Assembly: GCF_002116695.1 (NCBI RefSeq)
Contig: NZ_CP020477.1
Coordinates: 2,060,501 to 2,124,500, forward strand
Length of the DNA: 64,000 bases
Direction of reading: 5' to 3'
Source: Acidianus manzaensis
Lineage (GTDB): Archaea > Thermoproteota > Thermoprotei_A > Sulfolobales > Sulfolobaceae
Position numbers and translations under genes: made by a program. How positions within the stretch are numbered: the stretch's first letter is position 1; each line of letters opens with the position of its first letter. Under the pieces are notes generated by a model. The model did no database searches. It was not told where the DNA came from and worked only from the letters and a program-made list of their open reading frames with translations. Shown piece by piece: positions 8,302-28,827 of this stretch.

Positions 8302-8387
8302 AAAAGGAAGAAGAACAAAAGGAAGAACAAATTCTTTGGCCTAAATGGAAGGAAGTTGAGGAATTACTAAAGAGGGTGAGAAAATGA
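8298..8387 (+). CDS. Mini-gene of 29 codons linking B277- and A153-like genes
   Basis: ATG at 8298 and stop at 8385-8387, with ATGA overlaps at both ends and GGTGG just upstream. The product is Lys/Glu-rich with one Trp-Pro-Lys-Trp motif. It is too short for family assignment. Perfect coupling on both sides supports translation, or at least use as a ribosome relay. Confidence 0.45.
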   Translation: MKKEEEQKEEQILWPKWKEVEELLKRVRK

Positions 8388-8854
8388 AAAAATCAAACAA
8401 TGACTTGGAATTATTGAAAAAGGAAAATGAAGAACTTAGAAAAAAGATAGAGGAATTAGAAGCCCAATTAGATGAAAGTGATGAAAGTAACGAAGATGAG
8501 GAATTACAAGAAATAGAGAACCCCTATACGGTCACAAATAGAGCAATTTCCGAACTGGTAGAGCCTAAGGACACTATGTTTTACCTTAGCGGAGGCCAGA
8601 TCGGACTAATATTAACTGCGTTCGAATTTGCTCAGCTTCCCCAATACTTCGGCGAGGAGCCGGTAACAGAACTTGCGGAGTATGCAAATAAGCTAAGGTA
8701 TTATCTTGTTAGCAAAGGTGGAAGAGGGCGTAGAGATATATTAAGAGTTCTGCGCGTCAGCTCAGGCCAAGTTCATGAGAATGTAAATAAGAGCTTATTC
8801 AAACAATTATTACATGGAAGCAAAGACTCAGATCTGGAAAGTGATGAAGAATGA
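8384..8854 (+). CDS. Fuselloviral A153-like protein
   Basis: 156 residues. An N-terminal Glu/Lys coiled coil (about 5-35) and an acidic linker (about 36-50) precede a compact helical domain (about 55-140) containing GGQIGLILTAFEFAQLPQYF and an Arg-rich segment GGRGRRDILRVLRV. It corresponds to SSV1 A153, found next to the B251 ATPase in all fuselloviruses I know. A DNA- or ATPase-adaptor role is inferred only from that pairing. It overlaps the ATPase gene by 4 bp. Confidence 0.75.
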   Translation: MKKSNNDLELLKKENEELRKKIEELEAQLDESDESNEDEELQEIENPYTVTNRAISELVEPKDTMFYLSGGQIGLILTAFEFAQLPQYFGEEPVTELAEYANKLRYYLVSKGGRGRRDILRVLRVSSGQVHENVNKSLFKQLLHGSKDSDLESDEE

Positions 8855-9540
8855 CAGAACTATTATGGCTAGCGCAGAAAATTGTGGAAGCATACAAGTC
8901 TATGGGCTTTGTCAGCGCAGTGATATTCGGCCCTCAGGGGACCGGGAAGACTACTTATGCGTTCAAGGTAGCGAGAGATGTGGAATTCGCACTTCATAAC
9001 CTAGAGACGAAGGACGAGGCATGGCAATACGTAAAGTACTTCTTCGAATTGCCTGACGCCCTGACTTTCATCGAGGAAATCACGGAAAGAGATGAACGGA
9101 TACCATATATTATCTTTGATGACGCATCAATTTGGCTTAGCAAATACTACTGGTATAAGGACTATATGAAAGCCTTCTACTCATATTACGCATTAATAAG
9201 GAGTAGGGTATCGGCGGTAATTTTCACAACACCGGCACCAGATGATCTAGCCTATTTCTTGAGAGAAAAGGGATGGTATCAGATAAAGATAGTGTGGAAT
9301 AATAAGAAAAAGAAAATTGCTATAGCACAATTATATGAAAAGGGATTCGCAAGAAATACAAAAGGTGATTTTACAACAAAATCCACTTATAAAGCATTGG
9401 ATTATTTCAAAGTAGAGCTTCCTAACAACTTCTACAATGAATATTTGAAGAAGAGAAAAGAGAAAGAATTAGATCTATTAGCGCAGATAAAGCTTTCACT
9501 TAGCCAAATTGATCGGCCAAGTAACGAAAATTTAGGGTAG
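8851..9540 (+). CDS. Fuselloviral B251-like P-loop ATPase
   Basis: 229 residues. Walker A is FGPQGTGKTT (about 28-37), Walker B is IPYIIFDDA (about 84-92), and a sensor-like Thr-Thr in VIFTTPAPDDLAYFLREKG follows at about 128. These features match SSV1 B251, a DnaA/RecA-like ATPase conserved in the family and thought to act in genome replication or packaging. The basic C-terminal tail may bind DNA. It converges on the integrase gene with only 10 bp between them, as in SSV1. Confidence 0.88.
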   Translation: MTELLWLAQKIVEAYKSMGFVSAVIFGPQGTGKTTYAFKVARDVEFALHNLETKDEAWQYVKYFFELPDALTFIEEITERDERIPYIIFDDASIWLSKYYWYKDYMKAFYSYYALIRSRVSAVIFTTPAPDDLAYFLREKGWYQIKIVWNNKKKKIAIAQLYEKGFARNTKGDFTTKSTYKALDYFKVELPNNFYNEYLKKRKEKELDLLAQIKLSLSQIDRPSNENLG

Positions 9541-9550
9541 ATAACGGGGG

Positions 9551-11137
<1,587 letters not shown>

Positions 11138-11163
<26 letters not shown>

Positions 11164-12277
11164 ATGTTAGTTCTCCCTCATTCACTAAATTAAGTATTTG
11201 AGAAGGAACATCAGACTTATTTTGATAGAATAACAATGCAGGATATAGTGGTGTCACGCCAAATTGAGATAATTCCGAATGGTGGGAAAGTAAGAAACTA
11301 ATGAACTCATAAGCTTCTGTAGCATCGGATGCTCCTTGAGGAACTGTTATATATAGATATACTGGATTACCATGAATATCTAATGATTGACCATTAACAG
11401 TTATAGGACATGTAAACTCACTATCCCATGCTGTTTCATTAGCATAGTAACCAAAACTTAACCAAGGTGGCAACGTTAGATACTCAAAGTGTTGCGAAAT
11501 TGCATAAGACTCATACGAAAATACGAAGTCTAATCTTCCAGCCTCTAATGGTGCCACAAAATCAGCAGTTGTAGATGCTCCTTCAATATTGTGAGAAGAA
11601 TTAGCTATGGATATATAGTAACTCTCACTATGAGTTGGTGAATATAATTTGCCAGCCATTTTCAATATCAAATACGCGTATAAACCTTCTGGATCGCTAG
11701 ATGGATAAGATATGCCTAGACTAAAATGTTCGGATAGTAGAGTAAAGAAATTATTCCAATAAGTAGTAGAATTAGTTTTCATTGCCATAGTATAGTTAGA
11801 ATATAATTCTCCCCAATATGGATTTTGTGTAGTATAGTTGCTATAAACTATTGACATATGATCAGATAGAAATGCTATTGCCCAGCCTGCATCTCTAGAT
11901 TGCTGTAACTCTACTGCTTGAATATAAGCAACTGGAACGAATAACTGTGGAGGCTCTGCTGTAGTAGCTATCTCAGAGGCTAATGAGAACGAACCACCCG
12001 GTACTACTTTCACTGTAATACCAGTAGAGTTTTTGAACTGAGAAGCTAACTGATTAAAAATTGCCTTATATGCGCCAGCTACATAAATAGTAAGTATTCC
12101 GGAAGTGGTTGGTGGAGGAGTTATAGAAGTTGTTGTAGTTGAAGTAATAGTTGTTGTAGTAGGAGTTACTTTCGTTGGTTTAGGAATTACTACTAAAGCT
12201 ATACCTACTATAGCTATTATAACAATAACTGCTATTATTATTCCTTGGATTTTAGTTATACCTTTACGATTTCTCAT
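11138..12277 (-). CDS. ABC substrate-binding protein, tungstate/molybdate (WtpA/ModA-like)
   Basis: 379 residues. One N-terminal TM anchor (about 10-32) and a Thr/Pro/Ser linker (about 35-60), typical of cell-surface binding proteins in Sulfolobales, precede the binding domain. It begins ILTIYVAGAYKAIF and contains the WtpA-like segment ISYPSSDPEGLYAYLILKMAGKLY (about 195-218, normally GSSDPxGYR), followed by an anion-binding region near TADFVAPLEAGRLDFVFSY. It feeds the permease gene at 10372. An ATTTATATC TATA box at about 12299-12308 gives a leaderless start. Substrate specificity (tungstate versus molybdate) is not decidable here. Confidence 0.82.
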
Positions 12278-12298
12278 ATGTGTATAGAGTAATATTTC

Positions 12299-12308
12299 AT
12301 GATATAAA
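12299..12308 (-). promoter_or_regulatory. Promoter of the WtpA-like transporter operon
   Basis: On the minus strand an ATTTATATC TATA box lies about 27 nt upstream of the start codon at 12277, so the transcript is predicted to be leaderless. Confidence 0.5.
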
Positions 12309-12407
12309 TATTTATCTTTAAATACATTTGATACAGTAGAATTATTAGTTAATAAAGTTAAATTAAAATGTATTTATTATTTAAATAAAAGTTTAATAAA
12401 TGGAATT

Positions 12408-13145
12408 CTACACAAAATATTTACTTATAATAGAATATGTTAAATTTTGCATAATATTTGATAATTTTAGAAAGTATGGATCAAGATAAATCTTTGATGG
12501 TACATAAATTTCTCTTTTTCCAGATTTTATCGCTTTTATCACAGCATTAGCAACTTTTTCTGGATTAACTGCATATCTAGCAAAAGGATCTGATTTTACT
12601 TTAGAAAATGAAGGATGAGAAGTAAAATTAGTTTTTACTGGTCCAGGATAAATACCAGAGACTTTAATGTTATATCTCTTCATTTCAGCCCATAGTCCAT
12701 TCGTCAGACTTGCTAAGGCTGATTTTGTTGCAGAATATACTAATAGATTTGGAGTACTTACATATGCTGCCTCAGAAATTATATTTACAATTGCACCGCT
12801 CTTCTGTTTTACCATATATGGTAAAACTGCTTTCATAAAATATAGTGGGCCTAAAAAATTGGTTTTTATCATATACTCTTCTTCATTTAAATCTGTTTCA
12901 AGAAATGAACCATATACTCCAAAACCTGCATTATTAACTACAACATCTATCCTACCATATTCTTCAATTATTTTATTTATAAAGGAAAAAACTGCAGACT
13001 TATCTGAAACGTCCAGTTCATAGTTTTGATCTCCTACCTCTGGTTTTGTTCTAGATACAGCAATTACTGTATATCCTTTTTCTTTAAGTTTTTTAGAAGT
13101 ACACTTACCTATACCTTTAGATGCTCCAGTAACTATTGCAATCAT
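12408..13145 (-). CDS. Short-chain dehydrogenase/reductase (SDR)
   Basis: 245 residues from the ATG at 13145; upstream codons in frame are not SDR-like. Rossmann motif TGASKGIG (about 6-13), NNAG at about 78, and a catalytic Ser-Tyr-Lys triad with the Tyr in VYSATKSAL (YxxxK, about 147-151). An Arg at the end of strand 2 (SRTKPE) suggests NADP(H) preference. Generic oxidoreductase of unknown substrate. It is monocistronic; a short gap separates it from the tatD-like gene on the same strand. Confidence 0.88.
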   Translation of the reverse strand: MIAIVTGASKGIGKCTSKKLKEKGYTVIAVSRTKPEVGDQNYELDVSDKSAVFSFINKIIEEYGRIDVVVNNAGFGVYGSFLETDLNEEEYMIKTNFLGPLYFMKAVLPYMVKQKSGAIVNIISEAAYVSTPNLLVYSATKSALASLTNGLWAEMKRYNIKVSGIYPGPVKTNFTSHPSFSKVKSDPFARYAVNPEKVANAVIKAIKSGKREIYVPSKIYLDPYFLKLSNIMQNLTYSIISKYFV

Positions 13146-13231
13146 AATAAGGATAAAATAAAACTTATAGCAATAAGCGTTTCCCCAGATTTCTAATAGA
13201 AAATATCTGCAAATATTGTTTAAAATCAATT

Positions 13232-13912
13232 TTAGTATATTTTGTGGAAATTTCTTTCTATTATTTTACTTATCTCGTCTTCAGATATTCCTCGAATTAA
13301 AGAGAGATAATGAATAGTATCTTTAATCATTGTTGGTTCTAATAATTTCCCTTTATATACATAGCCTCCATCACTTTCTGTTAGAATTATATCTAATGGA
13401 GCTTTTTCTGCTACTAGTTTGTGTTTTTTCTGAAAAGTTACAGAAGGATTAATTGTGATAAAGTATCCTGCTCCTTCAATATCTTTTAGAAGATCAGTAG
13501 GCCCTGAGTACCAATGGATTATTGCTTTCTTTATCTCATACTTTGCTAACAGTTTTATTACATCTTCATACGAGTCTACTGAATGTATATTTACCATTTT
13601 ATTGTACTCGTTCGCCAATTCTAGAAATTTTGTAAAATATTTAATTTGGACCTCCTTTGGTGTTTCAATCCTATAATCTAAACCTATTTCTCCTATAAAA
13701 TCAGCTTTTTTAATTAACGAAATAATTTTATCATCTATAGCTTCACCTTTGCTAATATTCCATGGATGAATTCCCACTCCTACTAGAATATTTTTGGATT
13801 TAATATTTAAATTTTGAATAGACGAGGAGTAATCCATAGATACTGATGCTATAACATAATTTGGATAAGGTTTGCCTAGAAGATTGTAATGACAATGAGC
13901 ATCATAATACAT
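13232..13912 (-). CDS. TatD-family metal-dependent hydrolase
   Basis: 226 residues of TIM-barrel amidohydrolase type: the N-terminal metal pair HCH (residues 6-8), metal-bridging Glu in FIGEIGLDYR (about 92-101), His in VNIHSVD, His in AIIHWYSGP and the C-terminal Asp in LTESDGG. These are the TatD ligands. TatD proteins are 3'-5' nucleases or deoxyribonucleases. Slightly short of the usual 250-260 residues. Divergent from the next gene, which starts 42 bp away. Confidence 0.85.
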   Translation of the reverse strand: MYYDAHCHYNLLGKPYPNYVIASVSMDYSSSIQNLNIKSKNILVGVGIHPWNISKGEAIDDKIISLIKKADFIGEIGLDYRIETPKEVQIKYFTKFLELANEYNKMVNIHSVDSYEDVIKLLAKYEIKKAIIHWYSGPTDLLKDIEGAGYFITINPSVTFQKKHKLVAEKAPLDIILTESDGGYVYKGKLLEPTMIKDTIHYLSLIRGISEDEISKIIERNFHKIY

Positions 13913-13953
13913 TAAAATAAATTAGTTATTAATTAGTAGATAAACATAACTAT

Positions 13954-14475
13954 ATGACATGGTATACTGGAACTGGAGATTCAGGGAAAACTAAAGTTCC
14001 ATCGAAAGGAGAAGTTTGGAAGGATGATGATATTGTTAACGCATTAGGAAATTTAGATGAACTTAATGCTACACTAGGTATTGTATCTACACTATATCCA
14101 GAACTTAGTTCAGTAATTGAAACAATTCAAAACGATATTTTTACAATATCATCAGAAGTAGCTGGTTTTGAACTAAATTTCAGCGCTGATAGATTAAATT
14201 TCCTTGAAGACGAGATTAAAAAAATTGGAAATGAAATCCAACCTTTAAGAAATTTTGTTTTGCCAGGAGGACATATAGCTTCTTCATATTTACATTTTTC
14301 TAGGGCTGTATGTAGAAGAGCTGAAAGAAGTCTAGTGAAAATTTATAGAGAAAATAAAGCCAAAAAGTTGCATATAGTTTATTTAAATAGACTATCATCT
14401 TTACTCTTTGTTTTAGCATTGTGGATTAACGAAAAAACTAATAATCCAAATGTTATCTGGAAGAAGTTTGGCTAA
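13954..14475 (+). CDS. Cob(I)alamin adenosyltransferase, PduO/MMAB type
   Basis: 173 residues. The ATP-binding N-terminus TGTGDSGKT (residues 5-13, usually TRTGDxGxT), [14 protein letters not shown] (about 31-44), and LPGG...CRRAERSL (about 106-130) define the five-helix-bundle enzyme that transfers adenosyl from ATP to cobalamin. Its presence implies use of adenosylcobalamin, for instance by methylmalonyl-CoA mutase or ribonucleotide reductase. The 3' end overlaps the convergent gene by 23 bp. Confidence 0.9.
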   Translation: MTWYTGTGDSGKTKVPSKGEVWKDDDIVNALGNLDELNATLGIVSTLYPELSSVIETIQNDIFTISSEVAGFELNFSADRLNFLEDEIKKIGNEIQPLRNFVLPGGHIASSYLHFSRAVCRRAERSLVKIYRENKAKKLHIVYLNRLSSLLFVLALWINEKTNNPNVIWKKFG

Positions 14476-15361
14476 GTTTATACGCATAATACGCTGTTAT
14501 ATTATCTTGTGCAGAAATACCTACAGTCTTAAAAATAGATGGTCTTTCAACCTTTATGCCCTCAGCTAATATTTTACCTATTTCTAAAACTTTTTTATCA
14601 TCAAGTAAACCAGAAGATTTAGGTTGTATATAATCTCCTGCTTCTTTGGATACCGCTTCTAAAGAATCTACAATAAACGTTTTAGATTTTCTTATAGTTT
14701 CATCATCTATTTCCCTACTATCTGGTGTATGTGCCCCTATACTACTAACATGAAAATCATTTTTCATTAAATTTCCTATAACTACTGGAGTTTTAGATGA
14801 AGTTGTGGCATACACAACGTCTGATTCTTTAAGTAATTTTTCTAGATCAACTGCATCTGCATTGATCTTTTTAGCTAATTCTATATGAGATTTTCTAGCT
14901 GAAACTAAAATTCTAGATACTGATAAATATCCTTGTGCGATTTTAGCATGATAATAAGCTTCCATTCCTGCACCTATTATCCCTAAAGTATTAATTTTAT
15001 TTCCATAGGCTATCTCTGTTGATAATACACTAGCGGATGCTGTTCTTATTGCTGTTAATACTGTACCATCCATAATGCTAATTAATTCTCCGGTATCTGG
15101 AGAAAAAAGTGCTACTACACCTTGGACAGACGGAAGACCTCTCTTAGGATTATCGTTTATTACATTAACAATCTTAACTGCTACTGAAAAAGCTGTAAAA
15201 GAAGGCATTATTCCCCACCAGTTTCCTTTTATAGTGAGGACTTGCCTTTGTGGTTGAGATATTTCACCTTTATAATACATTAGAAAAGCTTCTTTTACAG
15301 CTTTTACAGCCTCTTTAGGTGTTAGATATTCTTCTAAATTTTTAGCATCTAAAAATCTCAT
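14453..15361 (-). CDS. Ornithine cyclodeaminase / alanine dehydrogenase family (mu-crystallin fold)
   Basis: 302 residues. N-terminal substrate domain ([14 protein letters not shown] near the start), the NAD-binding core with [15 protein letters not shown] (about 127-141), a TRTASAS-like segment [10 protein letters not shown], and [11 protein letters not shown] (about 213). The family contains ornithine cyclodeaminase, archaeal alanine dehydrogenase and proline/ketimine reductases. The sequence alone does not choose between them. Monocistronic. Confidence 0.85.
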   Translation of the reverse strand: MRFLDAKNLEEYLTPKEAVKAVKEAFLMYYKGEISQPQRQVLTIKGNWWGIMPSFTAFSVAVKIVNVINDNPKRGLPSVQGVVALFSPDTGELISIMDGTVLTAIRTASASVLSTEIAYGNKINTLGIIGAGMEAYYHAKIAQGYLSVSRILVSARKSHIELAKKINADAVDLEKLLKESDVVYATTSSKTPVVIGNLMKNDFHVSSIGAHTPDSREIDDETIRKSKTFIVDSLEAVSKEAGDYIQPKSSGLLDDKKVLEIGKILAEGIKVERPSIFKTVGISAQDNITAYYAYKLSQTSSR

Positions 15362-15486
15362 GGTAACTATTATTAAGAATTAAATTAAATAAATTATTAT
15401 TATTAGTCCAATATTAACCCCGTTAATATTAAACCACATTATAGTATATAAAAAATGTATTTATAGACAAAAAATAATGTTCTTCT

Positions 15487-16248
15487 ATGAAATCAGAAAC
15501 TGAAGATATTGAAATAGCGAGACCAGAAGTAGTAATGAACTGGGCTCGAGATCAGTCTAATATAATTTCGATAATTCCAAATGTTGTAGAAATTAAAGGT
15601 AATATTATAAAACTTAAATTTACTAGACTTTTACTTTTCTCTTTTGAATCATATTTCAGTATAGAACCTACTTTTGTTGGCAATGGCTTAATTGAATATA
15701 AATTAAAGGATAAAAATGATAACGAATTAAAAATAATTTTAACTGCAGAACCCAAAAAAGGCGTAAAAGTCGGAATAAATTATTCTGGAGAAAAAGAATG
15801 GATAGTATCTAAGGGATTAAAGAAAATTTTAGATGAAATAACAAATGGAATTAAAAATGAGATAAGCAAATTTAAGGAAGAAGAAATAGAAGAAACTTCG
15901 TCAGGAAATTACTCAACATATCTATCAAAAATATCCTCAATATCTAAACTTTTGATGAAGTCCAAATTAGCTAAAAGTGATGAAGTTTCTCTAAAGCAAG
16001 GTGAAGTATTGAATTATGTCGAAGAAGCTATTTCCCAGTACTCTAACTATCCTGTAATATACATATCTGGTTCAGGAGATTCTACATTTAGACTATTATT
16101 CATTAATGGAGAATTAAAAGGTGTATATATACTAAAAGATGGGAAAGATTCATTTAATGAAGAAGATTTAAATTATTTGAGTGGAGATTTCAAAATTCAT
16201 ATATACGTAGGAATCTCACCAAGAATTGCGGAGGTGATTAAAGAATGA
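15487..16248 (+). CDS. Uncharacterised two-part protein co-transcribed with a flavodiiron-like hydrolase
   Basis: 253 residues, no signal or TM segment. Residues 1-125 have alternating strands and could form an SRPBCC/START-like ligand-binding fold; about 130-170 is a charged linker; residues 170-253 form a small alpha/beta domain with VIYISGSGDSTFRLLFINGELKGVYI. I do not recognise the family. The 3' end overlaps the metallohydrolase start (4 bp), so the two act together. A TTTATAGA box about 25 nt upstream fits a leaderless transcript. Confidence 0.6.
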   Translation: MKSETEDIEIARPEVVMNWARDQSNIISIIPNVVEIKGNIIKLKFTRLLLFSFESYFSIEPTFVGNGLIEYKLKDKNDNELKIILTAEPKKGVKVGINYSGEKEWIVSKGLKKILDEITNGIKNEISKFKEEEIEETSSGNYSTYLSKISSISKLLMKSKLAKSDEVSLKQGEVLNYVEEAISQYSNYPVIYISGSGDSTFRLLFINGELKGVYILKDGKDSFNEEDLNYLSGDFKIHIYVGISPRIAEVIKE

Positions 16249-17018
16249 GCATAAGTAGAAAAATACATAAACCATATGTATTGTACGAAGATAAAGACCA
16301 CAAATTCGTTTGGTTAGGATTAGACGAGTCAGAACACGAAAAAGGAATATTAACAAATCAATATCTAATAGTAGATAATAACGAAGGAGCTTTACTTGAC
16401 GCAGGAGGATATTTTGTATTTGAGAGAGTTTACGAAAATGTGAAGGAATTTATAAATCCACAGAATATTAAATACTTATTATTTTCTCACCAAGATCCAG
16501 ATGTTATCGGATCATTAAATTTATGGATAGATGTAACGCCAGACGCTAAGATTTACGCCTCTGGTCTATGGGAAAGATTCCTTCCACATTTAGGATTTGA
16601 AGATTCAGTACGAATTATAGATATACCAGATGAAGGAATGAATATAAAACTCGGTAATGATGTAATTAAAGCTATTCCAGCTCACTTCATGCATTCTCCA
16701 GGTAATTTCCACTATTATGACACTAAGTCTAAAATATACTTTTCTGGTGATTTAGGTGCTGCTGTATATCCTGCAGGCGTATGGTATTTATTCGTAGAAA
16801 ATTTTGAGGAACATGTGAAATATATGGAGGGTTTTCATAGAAGATATATAGCTAGCGCAAAGGCAATAAGAAATTGGTTAAAGCATTTAGAAGGATTAGA
16901 TATACAAATAATAGCACCTCAACATGGATCAATATTTCAAGGAGAAAATGTTAAAAAATTTATAGAATGGTTAAAATCTCTGGATAAAACTGGTATGGAT
17001 TATCTCTGGCAGGACTAG
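16245..17018 (+). CDS. Metallo-beta-lactamase-fold protein, flavodiiron (ODP) type
   Basis: 257 residues resembling the oxygen-binding diiron domain of flavodiiron proteins without the flavodoxin part. Metal-ligand motifs: SHQDPD (about 80-85), AHFMHSPGNFHYYD (His, about 148-161), FSGDLGAA (Asp, about 167) and PQHGS (His, about 226). In canonical enzymes the first motif is HxExDH; here it is HxDxDV, so the acidic second ligand is Asp and the second His is Val. Roles in this group include O2/NO reduction or redox sensing. The partner gene upstream may sense or donate. Confidence 0.78.
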   Translation: MSISRKIHKPYVLYEDKDHKFVWLGLDESEHEKGILTNQYLIVDNNEGALLDAGGYFVFERVYENVKEFINPQNIKYLLFSHQDPDVIGSLNLWIDVTPDAKIYASGLWERFLPHLGFEDSVRIIDIPDEGMNIKLGNDVIKAIPAHFMHSPGNFHYYDTKSKIYFSGDLGAAVYPAGVWYLFVENFEEHVKYMEGFHRRYIASAKAIRNWLKHLEGLDIQIIAPQHGSIFQGENVKKFIEWLKSLDKTGMDYLWQD

Positions 17019-17068
17019 TAATATCTTTTCATTGCTTTTTTATGTGTATTTAATAAATCATTCTTATT

Positions 17069-19395
<2,327 letters not shown>

Positions 19396-19396
19396 A

Positions 19397-20427
19397 TTAT
19401 TTTTTCTTTAGTTTAGCTATAAAAAATCCTGTCATATCATGAATAAAAGGATGAAATCTTATGAAGTATTCAATTTCGAATCTTGGATCATTAATTACTT
19501 CTTCGTTTTCTAGCTTTGTTACTGTACAAGTTGAATATATAACTTCTCCACCTTTCTTTAGAATTTGATACGCTGAAGTTAAAAACTGTTTTTGATATTT
19601 TTGTAAATTAATAAGATAATTTTTATCCTTTTTATCATACAATTTAGGTCTTAATCCTAATGCCGAACAAGGTGGATCTATTATTACTTTATCAACATCT
19701 TTTATGCCTAATTCTGATAAATATCTTGAATCGTGCATGTAAACTTCTGCTTTTACTGATAATCTATTTAAGAGTTCTTTGGTCTTTTTAACCTTAGTGT
19801 AAGTATGATCGAAACCAATTAGTTTAATCCTAGGTTCTAGTTGATAAACATGAGTAAGTTTTCCTCCGGGTGAAGCTGTCATATCAATAATAAATTCTCC
19901 AGGCTGTGGATCTACAACTCTGCTAACAAACATTGAAGCCTTGCCTTGAGCATAAATATAGCCATTTTTTATCTCTTCTCTATCAGCTATTTTAGGAGTA
20001 TAGTACAGTGATTCTGTAGTATTTACCATAATAGTGTCAGAATCTCTAATTAATATCCCGTTACCTACTAATATACCATTTTCTGAAATTATACTAACCT
20101 TAGAACCATTACCTAAAATCCTCTTTATGCCTGGAAAATAAGCATTAGCACCCATCATTACGCTTTCGGCTGTCCTTTTATCTACTATAACTTTAGTATC
20201 AAATTCTTCTAACTCGTAAGGACCTTTGACTTCCGTATATATTGCTTCTGGAAAATCTTCATCTTTTTTAAATTCAGGAAACTTTTTCAAAATATCATCT
20301 ACATTTGACTTAAGCGTATTTACTCTAAGATAAAATCTAGAGTTTGGCTTTTTTATACTATCAAGAAATTTATCTAAATTCTCTCCATATACTTCTTCCA
20401 GGTCTTTAATAACGAATTCATCGTATT

Positions 20428-20437
<10 letters not shown>
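19397..20437 (-). CDS. m5C RNA methyltransferase, NOP2/RsmB family with PUA domain (start unclear)
   Basis: Methyltransferase motifs are clear: SAM-binding TASPGGKLTHV (motif I), DPPCSALG with a conserved Cys (motif IV) and YSTCTVTKLENEE with the second Cys (motif VI). A PUA-like segment precedes them. The first plausible start is TTG at 20290, but the frame stays open upstream to 20452 and encodes EYDEFVIKDLEEVYGENL and FYLRVNTLK, the conserved N-terminus of this family. No ATG, GTG or TTG occurs in that part; ATC at 20437, seven bases after GGTG, is the best placed codon. I give that boundary tentatively. It overlaps the beta-RFAP synthase gene. Confidence 0.75.
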
Positions 20438-21282
<845 letters not shown>

Positions 21283-21319
21283 CCTTTTTTAGACAGTGTA
21301 TAGTATTATTTAAGCAGTT

Positions 21320-22679
21320 ATGAGCTTAGCTACACTTTTATATAAATGGAAAAATAAAAATCCTTCAAAAACGTTCTTAATTGATGAAAATTCAACCGTA
21401 AGCTATGAAAAAGCAACAGAAGAAGTAAAAAAAGTAGCATCCATTCTTTCGCCTGGTGAAACTATAGCGCATATAATGTTTAACTCTCTTCAGTCTGTCT
21501 ATAATTATTTGGGAGCATACTGGGCAGGGTCAAAAATTGTAATGATAGATCCTTTAACCTCTTCAGAAGATCTAAAATTTATTTTAGAAGACTCTAATCC
21601 TAGTATAGTATTTACTGATAAAGAAATATATGATAGAGAGAAAAATATACTAAAAAACTATAAAACAGTTACCTCAATAGAAAACAGTAAAATTTTGAAT
21701 GAGAAACCTTATGAGTATAGAGAAGATGAAGTAGGATTAATATATTATTATGCAGGAATCGCAGGAAGAACGATGCAAGTCTTACATAGTGCTGAAAGAG
21801 TAGAATTAAATTCTGCTTCATTATATAATACTATAAAATTAAACAATATCTCTACTGTACTTACAGTTCCACTAGCTCATGTTTTAGGAAATAGTGTGCT
21901 AGGATTAGTATTAGAAGATGGAGGATCAATGTATGTATTGAAAAAATTTAATGCAAAAGAAACTATATCCGTAATAAATAAATATTCAATGAATTTCCTA
22001 GCTACAGTACCTATGGTTTATGATTCTTTAAATAATGAAGAAGGTAATTTAAGTAGTTTAAAAATATGTGTAAGTACAGCAGCTCCCCTCTTTCCTAATA
22101 CAGTAAAGTTATTCAAGGAAAAGTTTGGGAAAGATATAGTTCAACAATATGGCTTTACAGAAGGTTTAGTAGTTACATATCAACCAATTGAATATTCTAA
22201 TGTAATAAGTATAGGAAAACCAATATTACAAGCTGAAATAAAAATAGTTAAAGATGATAATACTGAAGCTAAAATAGGAGAAACAGGTGAATTATGGGTA
22301 AAAGCACCATGGTTAATGCTTGGATATAAGGATGAAGAAGAAACTAGAAAAGTATACGAAGGAGAATGGCTTAAAACTGGAGATTTAGTTATGATGAACG
22401 AGGAAGGATTACTTTTCTTTAAAGGAATAAAGAAGAGAATGCTAAAATATAAAGGATATCCAATATTTCCAAGAGATTTGGAAACAATATTACTTAATCA
22501 TCCTTCAGTAACTAGTGCTTATGTTTATGGTGAAGATTCAGGAAATCTAGGTACCCAACCAGTAGCTAAAGTTACTGTCAAAGAAAAAAGAGAGGGATTA
22601 GATGAAGAGTTATTAAATTATGTTAACCAAAGAGTAGCATTTTATAAGAGATTAAAAAGAGTATATATAGTGGATAAAC

Positions 22680-22687
<8 letters not shown>
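21320..22687 (+). CDS. Acyl-CoA-ligase-like AMP-binding protein with degenerate P-loop
   Basis: 455 residues of the ANL superfamily: YGFTEG (A5, about 275), GETGELWVK (about 320), LKTGDL (A7, about 355) and GIKKRMLKYKGYPIFPRDLE (A8 hinge, about 373-392) are present. The nucleotide-binding A3 loop, normally SGTTGxPK, reads YAGIAGRTMQV at about 144-154, with no Thr pair and no Lys. It is also about 50-100 residues shorter than typical family members. The thioredoxin gene overlaps it by 8 bp. Adenylation activity is doubtful; it may be a binding or carrier-loading subunit. Confidence 0.75.
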
Positions 22688-23074
<387 letters not shown>

Positions 23075-23078
<4 letters not shown>

Positions 23079-23680
23079 TAGAAGCACAGACATACAAAAA
23101 GTTAGGTGAATTTACACTAAATGCTGAAATAAAAGAAAAAGGTATAATTTGTATAACTGGCAAAAATGGAAGTGGAAAAACAACTTTTTTAAGAACAATA
23201 AGTGGATTTCTAAAAATAGATAAGGGGTATATCAAACTTAATAATGATGAAATAACCAATTTACCACCAGAAAAAAGAGATATTGTTTTAGTTAATCAAG
23301 AATCTTATATACCAAATTTTAAGGTAGATGCTCATATACTTTGGGGGGCTAAACTCAAAAAACTAAAAATAGAGGAAGACGAAATAAGACAAGCGAAAGA
23401 CCTACTTGAAATAAATTTTGATGGAAAAGTAGGAAAACTAAGCTTAGGGCAAAAAGAGAAAGTTGCATTATTAACAGCTATCTTTTCTAAACCTAAACTT
23501 ATCCTTGTAGATGAGGCATTCTCTAATATAAACAATAAGGAAATATTCATGCAGAACTTCTTCGAATTAACAAAAAAATACGAAATAGAAGTTATTTTTA
23601 CTACTCAGGATGAAAAAGATGCTAATTTAGCTAACTCTCATCTAACCATGAATAATGGAAAACTAATTAAAAACGTTTAA
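23075..23680 (+). CDS. ABC transporter ATPase, short (201 aa)
   Basis: Walker A TGKNGSGKTT (about 27-36), Q-loop VNQES (about 74), signature LSLGQKEKVAL (about 118-128) and Walker B LILVDEAF (about 138-145) are all present. The switch His is replaced, as the segment after Walker B reads VIFTTQDEKD. It lacks the C-terminal regulatory domain of ModC/WtpC. No permease gene is adjacent, whereas the WtpA/WtpB-like pair at 10372-12277 has no ATPase, so the three may form one transporter. This is inference. Confidence 0.82.
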
Positions 23681-23706
23681 TTATAATACATAAAAACTTC
23701 AAATTC

Positions 23707-23745
<39 letters not shown>

Positions 23746-23757
23746 AACTTTTCATAT

Positions 23758-26775
<3,018 letters not shown>

Positions 26776-26794
26776 CTATAGCATTGCTACAATG

Positions 26795-28793
<1,999 letters not shown>

Positions 28794-28827
28794 TACATTT
28801 ATATTGTTTACATCCTTAATAAATGCG

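Noticed and set aside
12105..12287. Val/Ile-rich 60-codon ORF on the plus strand
   Set aside because: It is the antisense of the Thr-rich linker and TM anchor of the binding protein.
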